Positions 51,098-60,264 are shown, counted from the first letter of the stretch. The stretch is 64,000 nt of DNA from Chryseobacterium camelliae (GCF_027920545.1 NZ_CP115859.1:2536001-2600000), one strand, 5' to 3'. A program made the numbers and translations. The notes: a model not told the origin generated them from the sequence alone.

Positions 51098-51583
51098 ATG
51101 AAAAAACTACGTGTCAAATTCTTGCTCTTCGTTTACGATAAAACACAAAAACTCTATAGAACTTATTTTAAAAAGAAAAAAAGACAATGGCAGTTTAATG
51201 AAAAACAATTGCTGGAATTCCATAAAGATTCTTTAGGCAGAAAGCTGGGTGAGTTTTATAAAAAGTATGGCTTTTCAATGATTCCTAAAATGGAAAATCA
51301 TGATGTTCATCATTTAATCACCGGTATCGGAACCCAGTTCGAAGAAGAAATTGCCATGCAATATCTTTTGCTGGGAAACGGAAAACTGAATGCTCATCTT
51401 CTGGCTGCCATCGTTTTGGGAACAATGATTCTTCCGGAATATTCTAAGATGTACATCAATGCTTACAGAAAAGGACAAAGTATGAGAAAGTTTCATCATC
51501 TGAATTTCGAAGAGCTCCTTTGGCAAAATTTTGAACATGTGAAGGATTTTATTCTGCAAAAAGAAAATCCTGTTTTGTATTAG
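51098..51583 (+). CDS. Coq4-like protein
   Basis: A 161-residue protein with a basic N-terminus. Residues 68-84 (HDVHHLITGIGTQFEEE) match the Coq4 zinc motif HDxxH-x11-E exactly (His68, Asp69, His72, Glu84). Coq4 acts in ubiquinone synthesis, but Flavobacteriia generally use menaquinone, so the bacterial role is open. It lies in an operon of membrane proteins. Confidence 0.78.
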   Translation: MKKLRVKFLLFVYDKTQKLYRTYFKKKKRQWQFNEKQLLEFHKDSLGRKLGEFYKKYGFSMIPKMENHDVHHLITGIGTQFEEEIAMQYLLLGNGKLNAHLLAAIVLGTMILPEYSKMYINAYRKGQSMRKFHHLNFEELLWQNFEHVKDFILQKENPVLY

Positions 51584-51606
51584 TTTAACTTTATTAAAAT
51601 TTTCCT

Positions 51607-52965
51607 ATGAAAACTCATCATCTTATCATTCTTACAACCGTACTGTTTGTCGTGCTTTTTTATGGAGAAACTCCCGGAATCAACCTTGGGATTCTCGGGA
51701 TTGCATATGCCGTATTTACTTTTTTTAAAACCCCGGAAAAAAACAAAACACAAACTTTTTATATTTTATGGGCTGCTTCCATTATATCCAGTCTGGCATT
51801 TGCCTGGTATCGTGATTTTCCGTCACTCTTAGCAGTAGCTTCTTCGCTTTTATTCTTAGGGCTAAAATCAAAAACAAGAAAACTGAAGTCCCTTTTTATT
51901 ATTCCTGTTTTTGTAACGAACATTTTTACTTTTTTTTGCAGATTTTTCAGTTTCGAAAAATGGCTTCCTAAATTTAACACTTCAGGAATGCTGCAGAAAA
52001 CGATTGCCATTATCTTTATTCCTGCTTTTTTTATTATGGTATTCTTCTGCATTTATACCTATGGAAGCGATCATTTTGCAACACTTTTTGAAAATATTGA
52101 GTTTGACTTTAATTTTCTTGATTTTTTCGGACTTGCTATTCTGGGATTCTTCATTGCATTCAACTTCTGGAATTTTTCTGTGGAAAGATTTATTTATAAA
52201 CAGAACCACTATTTAAACAATACTTTTTCAGCTCAGGAAAGATCTCAGAAAGCCACTTTTAGCTTTATGACTTTTGATCTGGAAAGAACAAGCGGAATCG
52301 TGACGTTCCTGGTATTAAATGTTATGCTTCTGTTTTTTATTTTCACCTATAACTATGAACAGTTTTATGAAATTCCGAAAACTCCGTCTCAACTCTCAGA
52401 TGAAACACACGAAAGAGTAGCTGCTGTTATTTTCAGTATTGTTATGGCCATTACAGTCATTATGTTTTATTTCAAAGGGGCTTTTAATTTTGATAAAAAT
52501 GCCGGAGTTTTAAAAACGCTGGCTAAAATATGGGTGGTTCTTAATGCTGTTTTAGTATTTTCTGCGATGGCTAAGAATACAGAATATGTCCATAATTTAG
52601 GCTTAACATATAAGAGATTGGGTGTCTATGCATTTTTATTGTTGAGCATCATTGGTTTGGTTGTTACTTTCCTTAAAATTCAGAAGCAAAAAACAAATGC
52701 TTTTCTCTTCAATCAGATGCTGTGGTATTTCTATGGAATGATTTTGGTTTGCAGTTATTTCAATTGGGGTGGAATGGCAACTAAATATAATATCCGGAAC
52801 CATAAAGGAAATTTTGAATTTCTGCACTCGCTGAATTATAATGATGAAGTGTTGGAGAATACATTTCCGCAAGAGATGAAAACAAAAATTAATGATGATA
52901 GAGTAGCAAGTGATAAAGCCACATTCCTTTCCAAGATTTTATATTATGAATCCATAAAAAAATAA
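51607..52965 (+). CDS. DUF4153/DUF4173-like polytopic membrane protein
   Basis: A 452-residue protein with about ten TM segments. The segment SDETHERVAAVIFSIVMAI, followed by FYFKGAFNF, and the soluble C-terminal tail starting near GGMATKYNIRN resemble the DUF4153/DUF4173 membrane family. No biochemical role is known. It ends the run of membrane genes and is followed 3 bases later by a lipoprotein gene. Confidence 0.75.
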   Translation: MKTHHLIILTTVLFVVLFYGETPGINLGILGIAYAVFTFFKTPEKNKTQTFYILWAASIISSLAFAWYRDFPSLLAVASSLLFLGLKSKTRKLKSLFIIPVFVTNIFTFFCRFFSFEKWLPKFNTSGMLQKTIAIIFIPAFFIMVFFCIYTYGSDHFATLFENIEFDFNFLDFFGLAILGFFIAFNFWNFSVERFIYKQNHYLNNTFSAQERSQKATFSFMTFDLERTSGIVTFLVLNVMLLFFIFTYNYEQFYEIPKTPSQLSDETHERVAAVIFSIVMAITVIMFYFKGAFNFDKNAGVLKTLAKIWVVLNAVLVFSAMAKNTEYVHNLGLTYKRLGVYAFLLLSIIGLVVTFLKIQKQKTNAFLFNQMLWYFYGMILVCSYFNWGGMATKYNIRNHKGNFEFLHSLNYNDEVLENTFPQEMKTKINDDRVASDKATFLSKILYYESIKK

Positions 52966-52968
52966 AAT

Positions 52969-53487
52969 ATGAAAAAGCTGCTGTTCGTTATTCCTGTTAT
53001 TGTGTTGTCTTGTAAAAAAGAGACAAAAGATATCGAAATAAAAACCATTGATTCTGTAACGCTAAAGCAGAAGTCTGAAAATACAATTGATTCGGTTGTA
53101 AAGAAAGAAGATGCAAAGATCACAGATACTATAACTCCCGAAGATAGGGCAACAACCGAAGAAAATGGCAGAGTTCTGGTAAAAACAGTGGACGGAAGCC
53201 GCTTTCCAATTGTTTTGCAGGAAGAATTTACGAAAGAACATGATAAATTGATCATTAAAATTTCAAATTATTCAAAACCTGAACTGAAAGCCAGGATTGT
53301 CACTAAGCAAAATGATTTCAACATAAGATTCAACCAGATCAAACTTCCGGATGGAATGATGGATGGGCCATTCGGAAGAGAAATTACCTACAAAATTCCT
53401 ACAAAAGGAGAAGTATGGCTTATCATCGGGAAAAATAACATGGCAGATGGTAAAATTACCGGTGTTTTTTCTGTGAACATAGAATAG
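52969..53487 (+). CDS. Hypothetical lipoprotein
   Basis: A 172-residue protein with a short lipoprotein signal peptide (MKKLLFVIPVIVLSC). A charged linker of about 60 residues is followed by a beta-rich domain (VDGSRFPIVLQEEF, PFGREITYKIPTKGEVWLIIG). No family is recognised. The 3-base spacing suggests cotranscription with the membrane protein upstream. Confidence 0.75.
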   Translation: MKKLLFVIPVIVLSCKKETKDIEIKTIDSVTLKQKSENTIDSVVKKEDAKITDTITPEDRATTEENGRVLVKTVDGSRFPIVLQEEFTKEHDKLIIKISNYSKPELKARIVTKQNDFNIRFNQIKLPDGMMDGPFGREITYKIPTKGEVWLIIGKNNMADGKITGVFSVNIE

Positions 53488-53530
53488 ATTTGGTATAGTT
53501 TATGCAAGTGAAAACTTAAAATAAATTATT

Positions 53531-54043
53531 ATGAAAAATATTTTTTCAACAGCAATAATCGCTTCTGTAGCTTTGGTGAGCTGCGGAGCGGTACAGTCTA
53601 TTGTTCAGAATACATTTCCATATACTGCAAATGTGTTGATTTCTACGGGTGTGCCTGCCAATAAAGAAGTTTCTTCTACGGCAACGGCCTCTAATGTGCA
53701 AACATGGTTTGGAGGAAATAATAATGCCAAGATAAAAGATGTAAGGATTTCTGATGCGAAAATATCGGTGGTAAGTCCTTCCGGGGGTAATCTTAGCGAT
53801 TTTAAATCGGTAAAAGTATATATTTCTTCAAACGGAACCGGAGAAAAGCTGGTCGCTTCAAGATCTGATATCTCAACAACTTCATCAAGTATCAATTTAG
53901 ACTTAAATGATACAGGATATTTAGATGAGGTGGTGAAAAGTTCCGGTCTTACCGTAAGAACCGTTTATGAATTGAAAAATCAGACAAGCTCTGATATGAA
54001 TATCAAAGTAGCGCTTAATTTCAGCAGTATCCCTGCACAGTAA
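53531..54043 (+). CDS. Hypothetical lipoprotein
   Basis: A 170-residue protein with a signal peptide ending in LVSC (MKNIFSTAIIASVALVSC). The mature part is Ser/Thr/Val-rich and beta-predicted, with periodic segments such as KSVKVYISSNGTGEKLVAS. No family is recognised. A terminator follows. Confidence 0.72.
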   Translation: MKNIFSTAIIASVALVSCGAVQSIVQNTFPYTANVLISTGVPANKEVSSTATASNVQTWFGGNNNAKIKDVRISDAKISVVSPSGGNLSDFKSVKVYISSNGTGEKLVASRSDISTTSSSINLDLNDTGYLDEVVKSSGLTVRTVYELKNQTSSDMNIKVALNFSSIPAQ

Positions 54044-54050
54044 TAAAACT

Positions 54051-54090
54051 AAACCCCGCCTTTCAAAATTTTTGAAAGGTGGGGTTTTAT
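54051..54090. terminator. Bidirectional terminator
   Basis: AACCCCGCCTTTCAAAA and its complement (one G-U pair) form a long stem followed by T-rich sequence between convergent genes. Confidence 0.85.
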
Positions 54091-54104
54091 TTTGATAGTA
54101 GATA

Positions 54105-54788
54105 TTATTTAAAATCTACCAACTCAATATCAAAAATAAGGGTTGCTCCCGGAGGAATGACTCCTGATGCTCCACTATCTCCGTATGCTAAATCCGAAGG
54201 GATGTAGAATCTGTATTTTGCCCCTTTGGTCATTAACTGAATTCCTTCCGTCCACCCTCTGATTACACCGGAAAGACTCAATTCCATTGGTTTTCCGCCA
54301 TGGTTGTCTGTACTGTCAAAAACAGTTCCATCCATTAGTTTTCCTGTGTACATTACATTGGCTGTACTGGAAGCAGTAGGTTTTGTTTTTCCGTCTCCCG
54401 GTTTCAGAACCTCATATTGTAAACCACTTGCTGTAGTCGTTATTTTTTTATTTAATTTGTTTTTAGCTAAGAATTCTGCTCCTTTCTTCTTGTTTTCTTC
54501 AGCTTTTACCTGTGCTTCAGCTTGTCTTTTTTCATTTTGCTTCTGCATAAAGCCTTGTAAGAAAGTCCCCATTTCTTCTTTTGGGAATAGTTTAGCTTTA
54601 TCGGAGAATTCATCTTTTAAAGCTTGTGCCATAAGATCGGGGTCTACGGTGAATCCTTGTCTTTTCATATTTTGAGCAATATCAAGACCTATATAATAAG
54701 AAGCTTTTTGTTCGTCCGTATAAGACTTTTGAGCGAAAGAAGCTGTAAATCCGGCAAGAAGAGCTATAGTAGCTAACGTTTTTTTCAT
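54105..54788 (-). CDS. FKBP-type peptidyl-prolyl isomerase, exported
   Basis: The ATG at 54788 gives a 227-residue protein with signal peptide MKKTLATIALLAGFTASFAQ; the longer frame from 54848 would hide it. It is a close paralogue of the lipoprotein at 22683-23387: both share YTDEQKASYYIGL, a helical dimerisation domain and the FKBP domain (NVMYTGKLMDGTVFDST, GWTEGIQLMTKGAKYRFYIPS). This copy has no lipobox, so it should be periplasmic and soluble. Confidence 0.92.
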   Translation of the reverse strand: MKKTLATIALLAGFTASFAQKSYTDEQKASYYIGLDIAQNMKRQGFTVDPDLMAQALKDEFSDKAKLFPKEEMGTFLQGFMQKQNEKRQAEAQVKAEENKKKGAEFLAKNKLNKKITTTASGLQYEVLKPGDGKTKPTASSTANVMYTGKLMDGTVFDSTDNHGGKPMELSLSGVIRGWTEGIQLMTKGAKYRFYIPSDLAYGDSGASGVIPPGATLIFDIELVDFK

Positions 54789-54819
54789 GTGTTGAAATAA
54801 ATTATATTTTGTTGTAAAA

Positions 54820-55269
54820 TTAAGCTTTCGTAACGGAATCCATGACAATAGTCACAGGACCGTCGTTGATTAAAGATACTTTCATGTCTGCGCCAAAGAT
54901 TCCGCTTTCAGTTTTTAATCCAGATTTTGAGATCTGCTCTTTAAAATAATCGAAAAGAGGAATGGCCTTATCCGGTTTTGCAGCTTTAATGAAAGAAGGG
55001 CGATTGCCTTTTTTGTAATCTGCGATTAATGTAAATTGGCTTATACAAAGGATTTCACCTTTTATATCCTGAACAGAAAGATTGAGTTTATCATTTTCAT
55101 CCCCGAAAATCCTGAGATTTAAAATCTTCTGAACCAGCCAGTCTGCATCTGTTTTCTCATCGTTTTCATCAATTCCTATCAAAAGCATTAATCCTTTTCC
55201 GATTTCACCTACAATTTTTCCATCTACTTTTACACTGGATTCGGAAACCCTCTGTATGATAACCTTCAT
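54820..55269 (-). CDS. dtd: D-aminoacyl-tRNA deacylase
   Basis: A 149-residue protein of normal DTD length. It opens MKVIIQRVSESSVKVDGKIV, with the catalytic SQFTL motif and NDGPVT near the C-terminus (family GlyPro motif). It removes D-amino acids and glycine from mischarged tRNAs. Its start is immediately after the stop of the Rieske-like lipoprotein gene. Confidence 0.96.
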   Translation of the reverse strand: MKVIIQRVSESSVKVDGKIVGEIGKGLMLLIGIDENDEKTDADWLVQKILNLRIFGDENDKLNLSVQDIKGEILCISQFTLIADYKKGNRPSFIKAAKPDKAIPLFDYFKEQISKSGLKTESGIFGADMKVSLINDGPVTIVMDSVTKA

Positions 55270-55270
55270 A

Positions 55271-55726
55271 TTAATAGTAAATCGTTAAAATATTCGTTGA
55301 AGCATCGTAGTTATAAGGATAGGTTTTGGGAGGTAATCCGGTCACCTGATTGGCGGGCTGTCCGCTGAGAAGAATCCATTTGGCATTATCTTTCGGGCAT
55401 ATGATGCTGATATCATCTTTTACTTCAAGGGTAGTGTTGTTATCCGGACAAAGATGAGGGGCATTTCGGTCGTAAACTTTGAAACCGTTTCCGCCTGCAT
55501 TAACAACAATTAGACCTCTTGTTCCGGACTGTTGTTCGTCAATATATTTCCATCCGCCGGTATTGTTAAGGTCATAGTAAGCCGGAAGATTTAAATTGAG
55601 TGTTACATTGATTGGGCTGCTTGGGAAGCAGCTTACCGTATCCTGGGTTCTTCCACAAGAGTTTAGGGTTAAATTACTGAAAATCAGCAATATTGAAATA
55701 ATTAAGATTGAAAAACTTTTTTTCAT
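55271..55726 (-). CDS. Rieske-like lipoprotein without cluster ligands
   Basis: A 151-residue protein with a lipoprotein-like signal peptide ending in LNSC. The domain (YDRNAPHLCPDN, then ISIICPKDNAKWILLSGQ and GLPPKTYPYNYD) follows the outline of a Rieske domain, including the FDL..G-type turn. The CxH and CxxH pairs needed for the 2Fe-2S cluster are not intact, so it probably binds no Rieske cluster. Assignment is by pattern and memory of similar flavobacterial proteins. Confidence 0.65.
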   Translation of the reverse strand: MKKSFSILIISILLIFSNLTLNSCGRTQDTVSCFPSSPINVTLNLNLPAYYDLNNTGGWKYIDEQQSGTRGLIVVNAGGNGFKVYDRNAPHLCPDNNTTLEVKDDISIICPKDNAKWILLSGQPANQVTGLPPKTYPYNYDASTNILTIYY

Positions 55727-55835
55727 TTCAATTTAAATTTTTATATATTTGTAAAAATTAAACGATTATTACACGAAAACATTGTCCGGCAAATGTCGGA
55801 TTATTTTTTTATACTAAAACTAAATTTTAAAAATT

Positions 55836-56306
55836 ATGGCAAGCTATGTTACAAAGGAGGGACTAGACAAAATGAAAGCCGAGCTGGAACAGTTGGAAAC
55901 GATTGAGAGACCTAGAATTACCCAGCAGATTGCAGAAGCCAGAGATAAGGGAGATCTTTCAGAAAATGCTGAATATGATGCTGCTAAAGAAGCGCAGGGG
56001 ATGCTGGAAATGAGGATTTCTAAATTAAAGGACGTTATTTCTACTTCTAAAATTATAGATGAAAGCCAATTAGATACTTCTAAAGTTTCAATTTTAACAA
56101 CGGTGAAGCTTAAAAATAACGCTACAAAGCAAGAACAGGTATTTAAATTGGTTCCTGATAATGAAAGTGATCTTAAATCCGGAAAAATTTCTGTAAATAC
56201 CCCTATTGCTAAAGGTCTTTTGGGTAAAGTGGTTGGTGAAACTGCCGAAATTACTTTGCCAAACGGAAATAAACTGTCTTTCGAAGTATTGGAAATCACT
56301 CTGTAA
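55836..56306 (+). CDS. greA: Transcription elongation factor GreA
   Basis: A 156-residue protein of normal length. The N-terminal coiled coil has RPRITQQIAEARDKGDLSENAEYDAAKE (shown here as EARDKGDLSENAEYDAAKE), with the acidic tip DLSENAEY; the C-terminal FKBP-like domain ends with PLAIG-type ISVNTPIAKGLLGKVVGE. It rescues backtracked RNA polymerase. A -7 type element TATATTTG is at 55744-55751. The HIT gene follows after 19 bases. Confidence 0.96.
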   Translation: MASYVTKEGLDKMKAELEQLETIERPRITQQIAEARDKGDLSENAEYDAAKEAQGMLEMRISKLKDVISTSKIIDESQLDTSKVSILTTVKLKNNATKQEQVFKLVPDNESDLKSGKISVNTPIAKGLLGKVVGETAEITLPNGNKLSFEVLEITL

Positions 56307-56325
56307 AAACTAAATCCGTAGAATA

Positions 56326-56715
56326 ATGAGCACAATATTCACTAAAATAATTAACGGAGAAATACCGGCTTATAAAATTGCTGAAGATGAAAATTTTATT
56401 GCATTTTTAGATGCAATGCCTTTGGTAAAAGGACATACGTTGGTAGTTCCGAAGAAAGAAGTCGATTTGATTTTTGATTTGGATAGTGATGAATATAAAA
56501 ATCTTTGGGGATTTGCTCAGGAAGTCGCTAAGAAAGTAAAAAATGCAATTCCATGTATAAGAGTGGGAGTTGCTGTAGTAGGGCTGGAAGTTCCTCATGC
56601 TCATATCCATTTGATCCCTTTGAATAAAATGGAAGACATGAACTTCAGAAATGACAGACTGAAATTATCTGTAGAAGAGTATACAGAAATTCAAAATTCA
56701 ATTATTAATTCTTAA
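56326..56715 (+). CDS. HIT family protein
   Basis: A 129-residue histidine-triad protein. The opening IFTKIINGEIPAYKIAED and the active-site motif PHAHIHLIP (HxHxH) are diagnostic. HIT proteins hydrolyse nucleoside phosphoramidates or dinucleotides. It probably forms an operon with greA and is closed by a terminator. Confidence 0.94.
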   Translation: MSTIFTKIINGEIPAYKIAEDENFIAFLDAMPLVKGHTLVVPKKEVDLIFDLDSDEYKNLWGFAQEVAKKVKNAIPCIRVGVAVVGLEVPHAHIHLIPLNKMEDMNFRNDRLKLSVEEYTEIQNSIINS

Positions 56716-56727
56716 CCCATAACAGAG

Positions 56728-56760
56728 ATCGTAAAAAAGCAATTTTTTACGATTTTCTTT
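56728..56760 (+). terminator. Rho-independent terminator with GCAA tetraloop
   Basis: ATCGTAAAAAA and its exact complement enclose GCAA and are followed by a T-rich tail. Confidence 0.85.
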
Positions 56761-56778
56761 AATAATATTTTATATAAA

Positions 56779-57966
56779 ATGAACTCAAATCAATGTTCAT
56801 TCTGCGGCAGAAAAAGAAATGAAGTACAGATGCTGATTTCGGGGCAGAATGGTTTTATTTGTGAAAACTGTATCGAGCAGGCGCATTCAATTGTAAAAGA
56901 CAGTAATTCTAAGACAGGATATTCTCCTGCTGAAAATATAGACGAGCTGAAAAAGCCGAAAGAGATTAAAAGCTTTTTGGATCAGTATGTAATCGGGCAG
57001 GATCAGGCAAAAAAGCAGCTTTCGATAGCCGTTTATAATCATTACAAAAGACTGCTTCATGCTAAAGATGAAAATAGAGAAGTAGAACTTGAGAAGTCAA
57101 ACATCATCATGATCGGTGAAACCGGAACGGGAAAAACGTTGTTGGCGAAAACGATTGCACGTGAGCTGAATGTTCCGTTTTGTATTGTAGATGCTACCAT
57201 TCTTACAGAAGCCGGTTATGTGGGTGAAGATGTGGAAAGTATCTTGTCAAGACTTTTAATGGTGGCGGACTACGATGTTGAAAAAGCAGAGAAAGGGATT
57301 GTATTTATAGATGAAATTGATAAAATTGCCAGAAAATCTGATAACCCGAGTATTACAAGAGATGTTTCCGGAGAAGGAGTGCAGCAGGGTTTATTGAAAT
57401 TGCTGGAAGGAAGTATCGTGAATGTTCCGCCGCAAGGAGGAAGAAAGCATCCTGATCAAAAATATATCCAGGTGAACACTCAGAATATTTTGTTCATTGC
57501 AGGTGGAGCTTTTGACGGAATTAAGGAAATTATTGAGCGAAGAATGAATAAGCAGGCGATTGGTTTCAGCTCAGAAAAAATTAATAAAGTTGATGAGAAT
57601 GAATATGTGTTAAGAAATATTAATGCAATAGATTTAAGATCTTTCGGGTTGATTCCTGAGCTTTTGGGAAGGTTCCCGATCATTACCTATCTGGAAAAAC
57701 TTACGAAAGAGACCATGGTTCGAATCATGAAAGAACCTAAAAATTCTATTGTAAATCAGTTTGTTGAGCTTTTCAAAATGGATGGCATACAGCTGACTTT
57801 CACAGATGATGCCATTGAAAAGATTGTGGAAGAGACTATGGAAAAGGGATTGGGAGCAAGAGGACTTAGAGGAACAACGGAGAAAGTACTTGAGGACTAT
57901 ATGTTTGACATAGGAGAACAAAACGAAATCGTATTAACTGCTGATAATATTTTGGTAACTAAATGA
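56779..57966 (+). CDS. clpX: ATP-dependent Clp protease ATP-binding subunit ClpX
   Basis: A 395-residue AAA+ unfoldase. The N-terminal zinc domain has CSFCGRKRNEV and CENCIEQA; Walker A is GETGTGKT, Walker B is GIVFIDEIDKI, and sensor-2 is GLGARGLRG. It delivers substrates to ClpP. No clpP gene is adjacent, as is usual in this group. Confidence 0.97.
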   Translation: MNSNQCSFCGRKRNEVQMLISGQNGFICENCIEQAHSIVKDSNSKTGYSPAENIDELKKPKEIKSFLDQYVIGQDQAKKQLSIAVYNHYKRLLHAKDENREVELEKSNIIMIGETGTGKTLLAKTIARELNVPFCIVDATILTEAGYVGEDVESILSRLLMVADYDVEKAEKGIVFIDEIDKIARKSDNPSITRDVSGEGVQQGLLKLLEGSIVNVPPQGGRKHPDQKYIQVNTQNILFIAGGAFDGIKEIIERRMNKQAIGFSSEKINKVDENEYVLRNINAIDLRSFGLIPELLGRFPIITYLEKLTKETMVRIMKEPKNSIVNQFVELFKMDGIQLTFTDDAIEKIVEETMEKGLGARGLRGTTEKVLEDYMFDIGEQNEIVLTADNILVTK

Positions 57967-57995
57967 TTTTTATAGTTTTTTGTTAAAAAAAATTA

Positions 57996-58003
57996 TATAT
58001 TTG
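57996..58003 (+). promoter_or_regulatory. -7 type promoter element for the T9SS cargo gene
   Basis: TATATTTG matches TAnnTTTG 42 bases before the ATG at 58046. A TTTG lies only 13 bases upstream, shorter than usual. Confidence 0.45.
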
Positions 58004-58045
58004 CATAGAGTATTTTATTATATTAACACATAAAAATAATATACA

Positions 58046-60019
58046 ATGAAAAAAAATTTATTTACTATAGCACTTTTGGCCACGATGTGTTCTGTTCAGG
58101 CGCAGCTATTACACATCGATAATTCGGCAAATGTTTATGTAAGTCAAGGTACTTTGGTGTATAGTGGAGGTGGTGTACAAACGAAAGGGACTGGTGTAGT
58201 TGAGAACCACGGAAACTTTATGATCCAAGGAACAACAACTGATGTTTTCAGAAATTTAGATGCATCAGGTACTGAAATTACTACAGGAAATGCTGGCGGA
58301 TCTTTTATTAACAAACTGAATCAGCCTACAGCTTATGCTTCTGTAAACACCAATTCTTCTTCTGCAACTCCGGTTTATACTTATGGACAGCTATTCATTT
58401 CAGGTTTACCTCAAACTGCAATCACAGGGGTGGTTAACCAGGAATACAGAGCTGTTAGTCACGGAGATTACCAGCAAATGGGGATGCCTTTCTACGGAAA
58501 GACGATTGCTTCTCTAAACGCGAATAGCGGTGCTGAATTAGGAAAGACCTTTACAACAACAAGAGGTTCTAAAAACGAAATTCTTTACTGGGATAATACA
58601 AACGTATATTTCCCTAATCTACCTACCGGACTGAACACAACTATGGGAGTTGATACCAATCCTTACGCTTATTATATTATGGGTGGAAACGGATTAGATG
58701 TGTCATCTGCCACTCGTACATTGGTAGGAAGACCGGTTTCTGATGCTAACATGACTGTTTCTTTGGCAAACGCAGGAGCAAATGTGAATTTCGGAACAGG
58801 AGGAAGCAACTTAAATCCTGTAAACGAAAAATACTATACGTATTTACAAGATGGGTTTAGTGCATCTGCTGGCCTATGGACAGGAAACTTCGGGAAAAAT
58901 ATTTATCAGTTTGGTAACCCGTTCATGACGAACTTAGATTTGAGTAATCTTGGTGTTAATCAAACTAACTCAGACGGTAATTATTTAAGTAACATTTACG
59001 GAGTTCGACTAGAATATCAGGGAGTACAATACTCAACCGGAGGTGGCGGTGGAGCTTCTGCTTATAAATTCATCACATTTGGTGGAGGATCTTTAGCCGG
59101 AGATGTTGACTATGCTATGATTAGACCTTACGGAACATTTGTGGTTAAATTGAACGACAATGTTACGCAGCCTACTTTAAACTTAGCCAACCTTCGCAGA
59201 TTTAACTACTATTCAAGAAATGCTGCTACAACTCCATATTCTGTAAGTGCCAATAAAAACGGTGCAAGCGGTACATTGAAACAATTAGGAGTAATTGGCT
59301 TAGATGCTAACGGAAAAGAAGTGGCAAGAACTTATTATATTGTATCTCCAACTACTGTTTCCGGACATTCATCAACGGTGAAAGCTCAGGTGATCACATC
59401 CAGCAGTTCATTAGGAACTTTTGAAGAAGATCCTGTAAACGGAGGTTATGATCTGAATAATGTTAATTATTGGATGTATATCAACGAAGCGAATGAGGTT
59501 AACTTTAAAGGTAAGAATATTAAATTGGTAAATTACGATCCAAGTATTGTTTCTTACAAATTTGAAATAAGAGAAAATGCAGCTTTAGTTGCCAACGGAA
59601 CTCATATTCTTTCTGCAGGTGAAGGGTTCTATTATAAAAAATCTACCGACACCAATGTAACAGCTGCTTCACAAGGAGCTACGGTTACAGCAAACGGTGC
59701 TGCAAACGGAGTAGAGTATGACTTATATTATGGGGTTCCTAATTCCGGAACTTTAGCAACTTCTGAAACAAATAAGTCTGCAAAAACAATGGTTATTTAT
59801 AATCCTGATAATGACGGATATTTCGTAAGGTTTGACGGTTCATGGAAAACAGCAGATATAAATGTGTTTGATATGAGCGGTAAATTAGTTTTCTCTCAAA
59901 AAGGAGTGAATGCGAAAAAAGACTATGATTTGAGCTTAGATAAGAAACTTAATGTAGGCTATATTGTTAACGTTGTGTCTGAAAAAGGAGAAAGAGTAAC
60001 CTCAAAAATTGTAAGATAA
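58046..60019 (+). CDS. T9SS type A sorting-domain protein, secreted
   Basis: A 657-residue protein with a signal peptide ending SVQAQ. The body is Gly/Asn/Thr/Ser-rich and beta-predicted, as in adhesin-like surface proteins. The last about 75 residues (VFDMSGKLVFSQ, then LNVGYIVNVVSEKGERVTSKIVR, written as LNVGYIVNVV and ERVTSKIVR) are a type IX secretion C-terminal domain, so it is exported through the outer membrane and probably anchored or released there. Function unknown. The next small gene starts 1 base after the stop. Confidence 0.85.
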   Translation: MKKNLFTIALLATMCSVQAQLLHIDNSANVYVSQGTLVYSGGGVQTKGTGVVENHGNFMIQGTTTDVFRNLDASGTEITTGNAGGSFINKLNQPTAYASVNTNSSSATPVYTYGQLFISGLPQTAITGVVNQEYRAVSHGDYQQMGMPFYGKTIASLNANSGAELGKTFTTTRGSKNEILYWDNTNVYFPNLPTGLNTTMGVDTNPYAYYIMGGNGLDVSSATRTLVGRPVSDANMTVSLANAGANVNFGTGGSNLNPVNEKYYTYLQDGFSASAGLWTGNFGKNIYQFGNPFMTNLDLSNLGVNQTNSDGNYLSNIYGVRLEYQGVQYSTGGGGGASAYKFITFGGGSLAGDVDYAMIRPYGTFVVKLNDNVTQPTLNLANLRRFNYYSRNAATTPYSVSANKNGASGTLKQLGVIGLDANGKEVARTYYIVSPTTVSGHSSTVKAQVITSSSSLGTFEEDPVNGGYDLNNVNYWMYINEANEVNFKGKNIKLVNYDPSIVSYKFEIRENAALVANGTHILSAGEGFYYKKSTDTNVTAASQGATVTANGAANGVEYDLYYGVPNSGTLATSETNKSAKTMVIYNPDNDGYFVRFDGSWKTADINVFDMSGKLVFSQKGVNAKKDYDLSLDKKLNVGYIVNVVSEKGERVTSKIVR

Positions 60020-60020
60020 T

Positions 60021-60242
60021 ATGAAAAAGATTTATTTCAAACTTGTATTTACATTCTGTCTGTTAATGTGTACATTTTTTTACGCACAGACACCTACTAA
60101 CCCTAATCCTCCGGGTGGAGTAGGCGGAGGTACTCCGGGAGCTCAGGCTTCGCCGATCGATATGTATGTGTATGTACTGGGAATCGTAGCTATGTTGCTT
60201 ATCGTATTCTTTACAAAAAAATACAAAAGTCAAAAAATATAA
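60021..60242 (+). CDS. Small exported protein with Pro/Gly linker and C-terminal TM
   Basis: A 73-residue protein: signal peptide (to about FFYAQ), a Pro/Gly/Asn linker (TPTNPNPPGGVGGGTPG), an ASPIDMY motif, one TM helix and a basic end (KKYKSQK). The same three-part layout occurs in small flavobacterial proteins encoded next to T9SS cargo. It begins one base after the T9SS gene stop. Function unknown. Confidence 0.75.
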   Translation: MKKIYFKLVFTFCLLMCTFFYAQTPTNPNPPGGVGGGTPGAQASPIDMYVYVLGIVAMLLIVFFTKKYKSQKI

Positions 60243-60264
60243 AAATTTTATTAAAATAATAGCA

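Noticed and set aside
55844..56335. 163-residue frame antisense to greA
   Set aside because: A long antisense frame over an intact greA with conserved motifs; low-complexity Ser/Leu composition.
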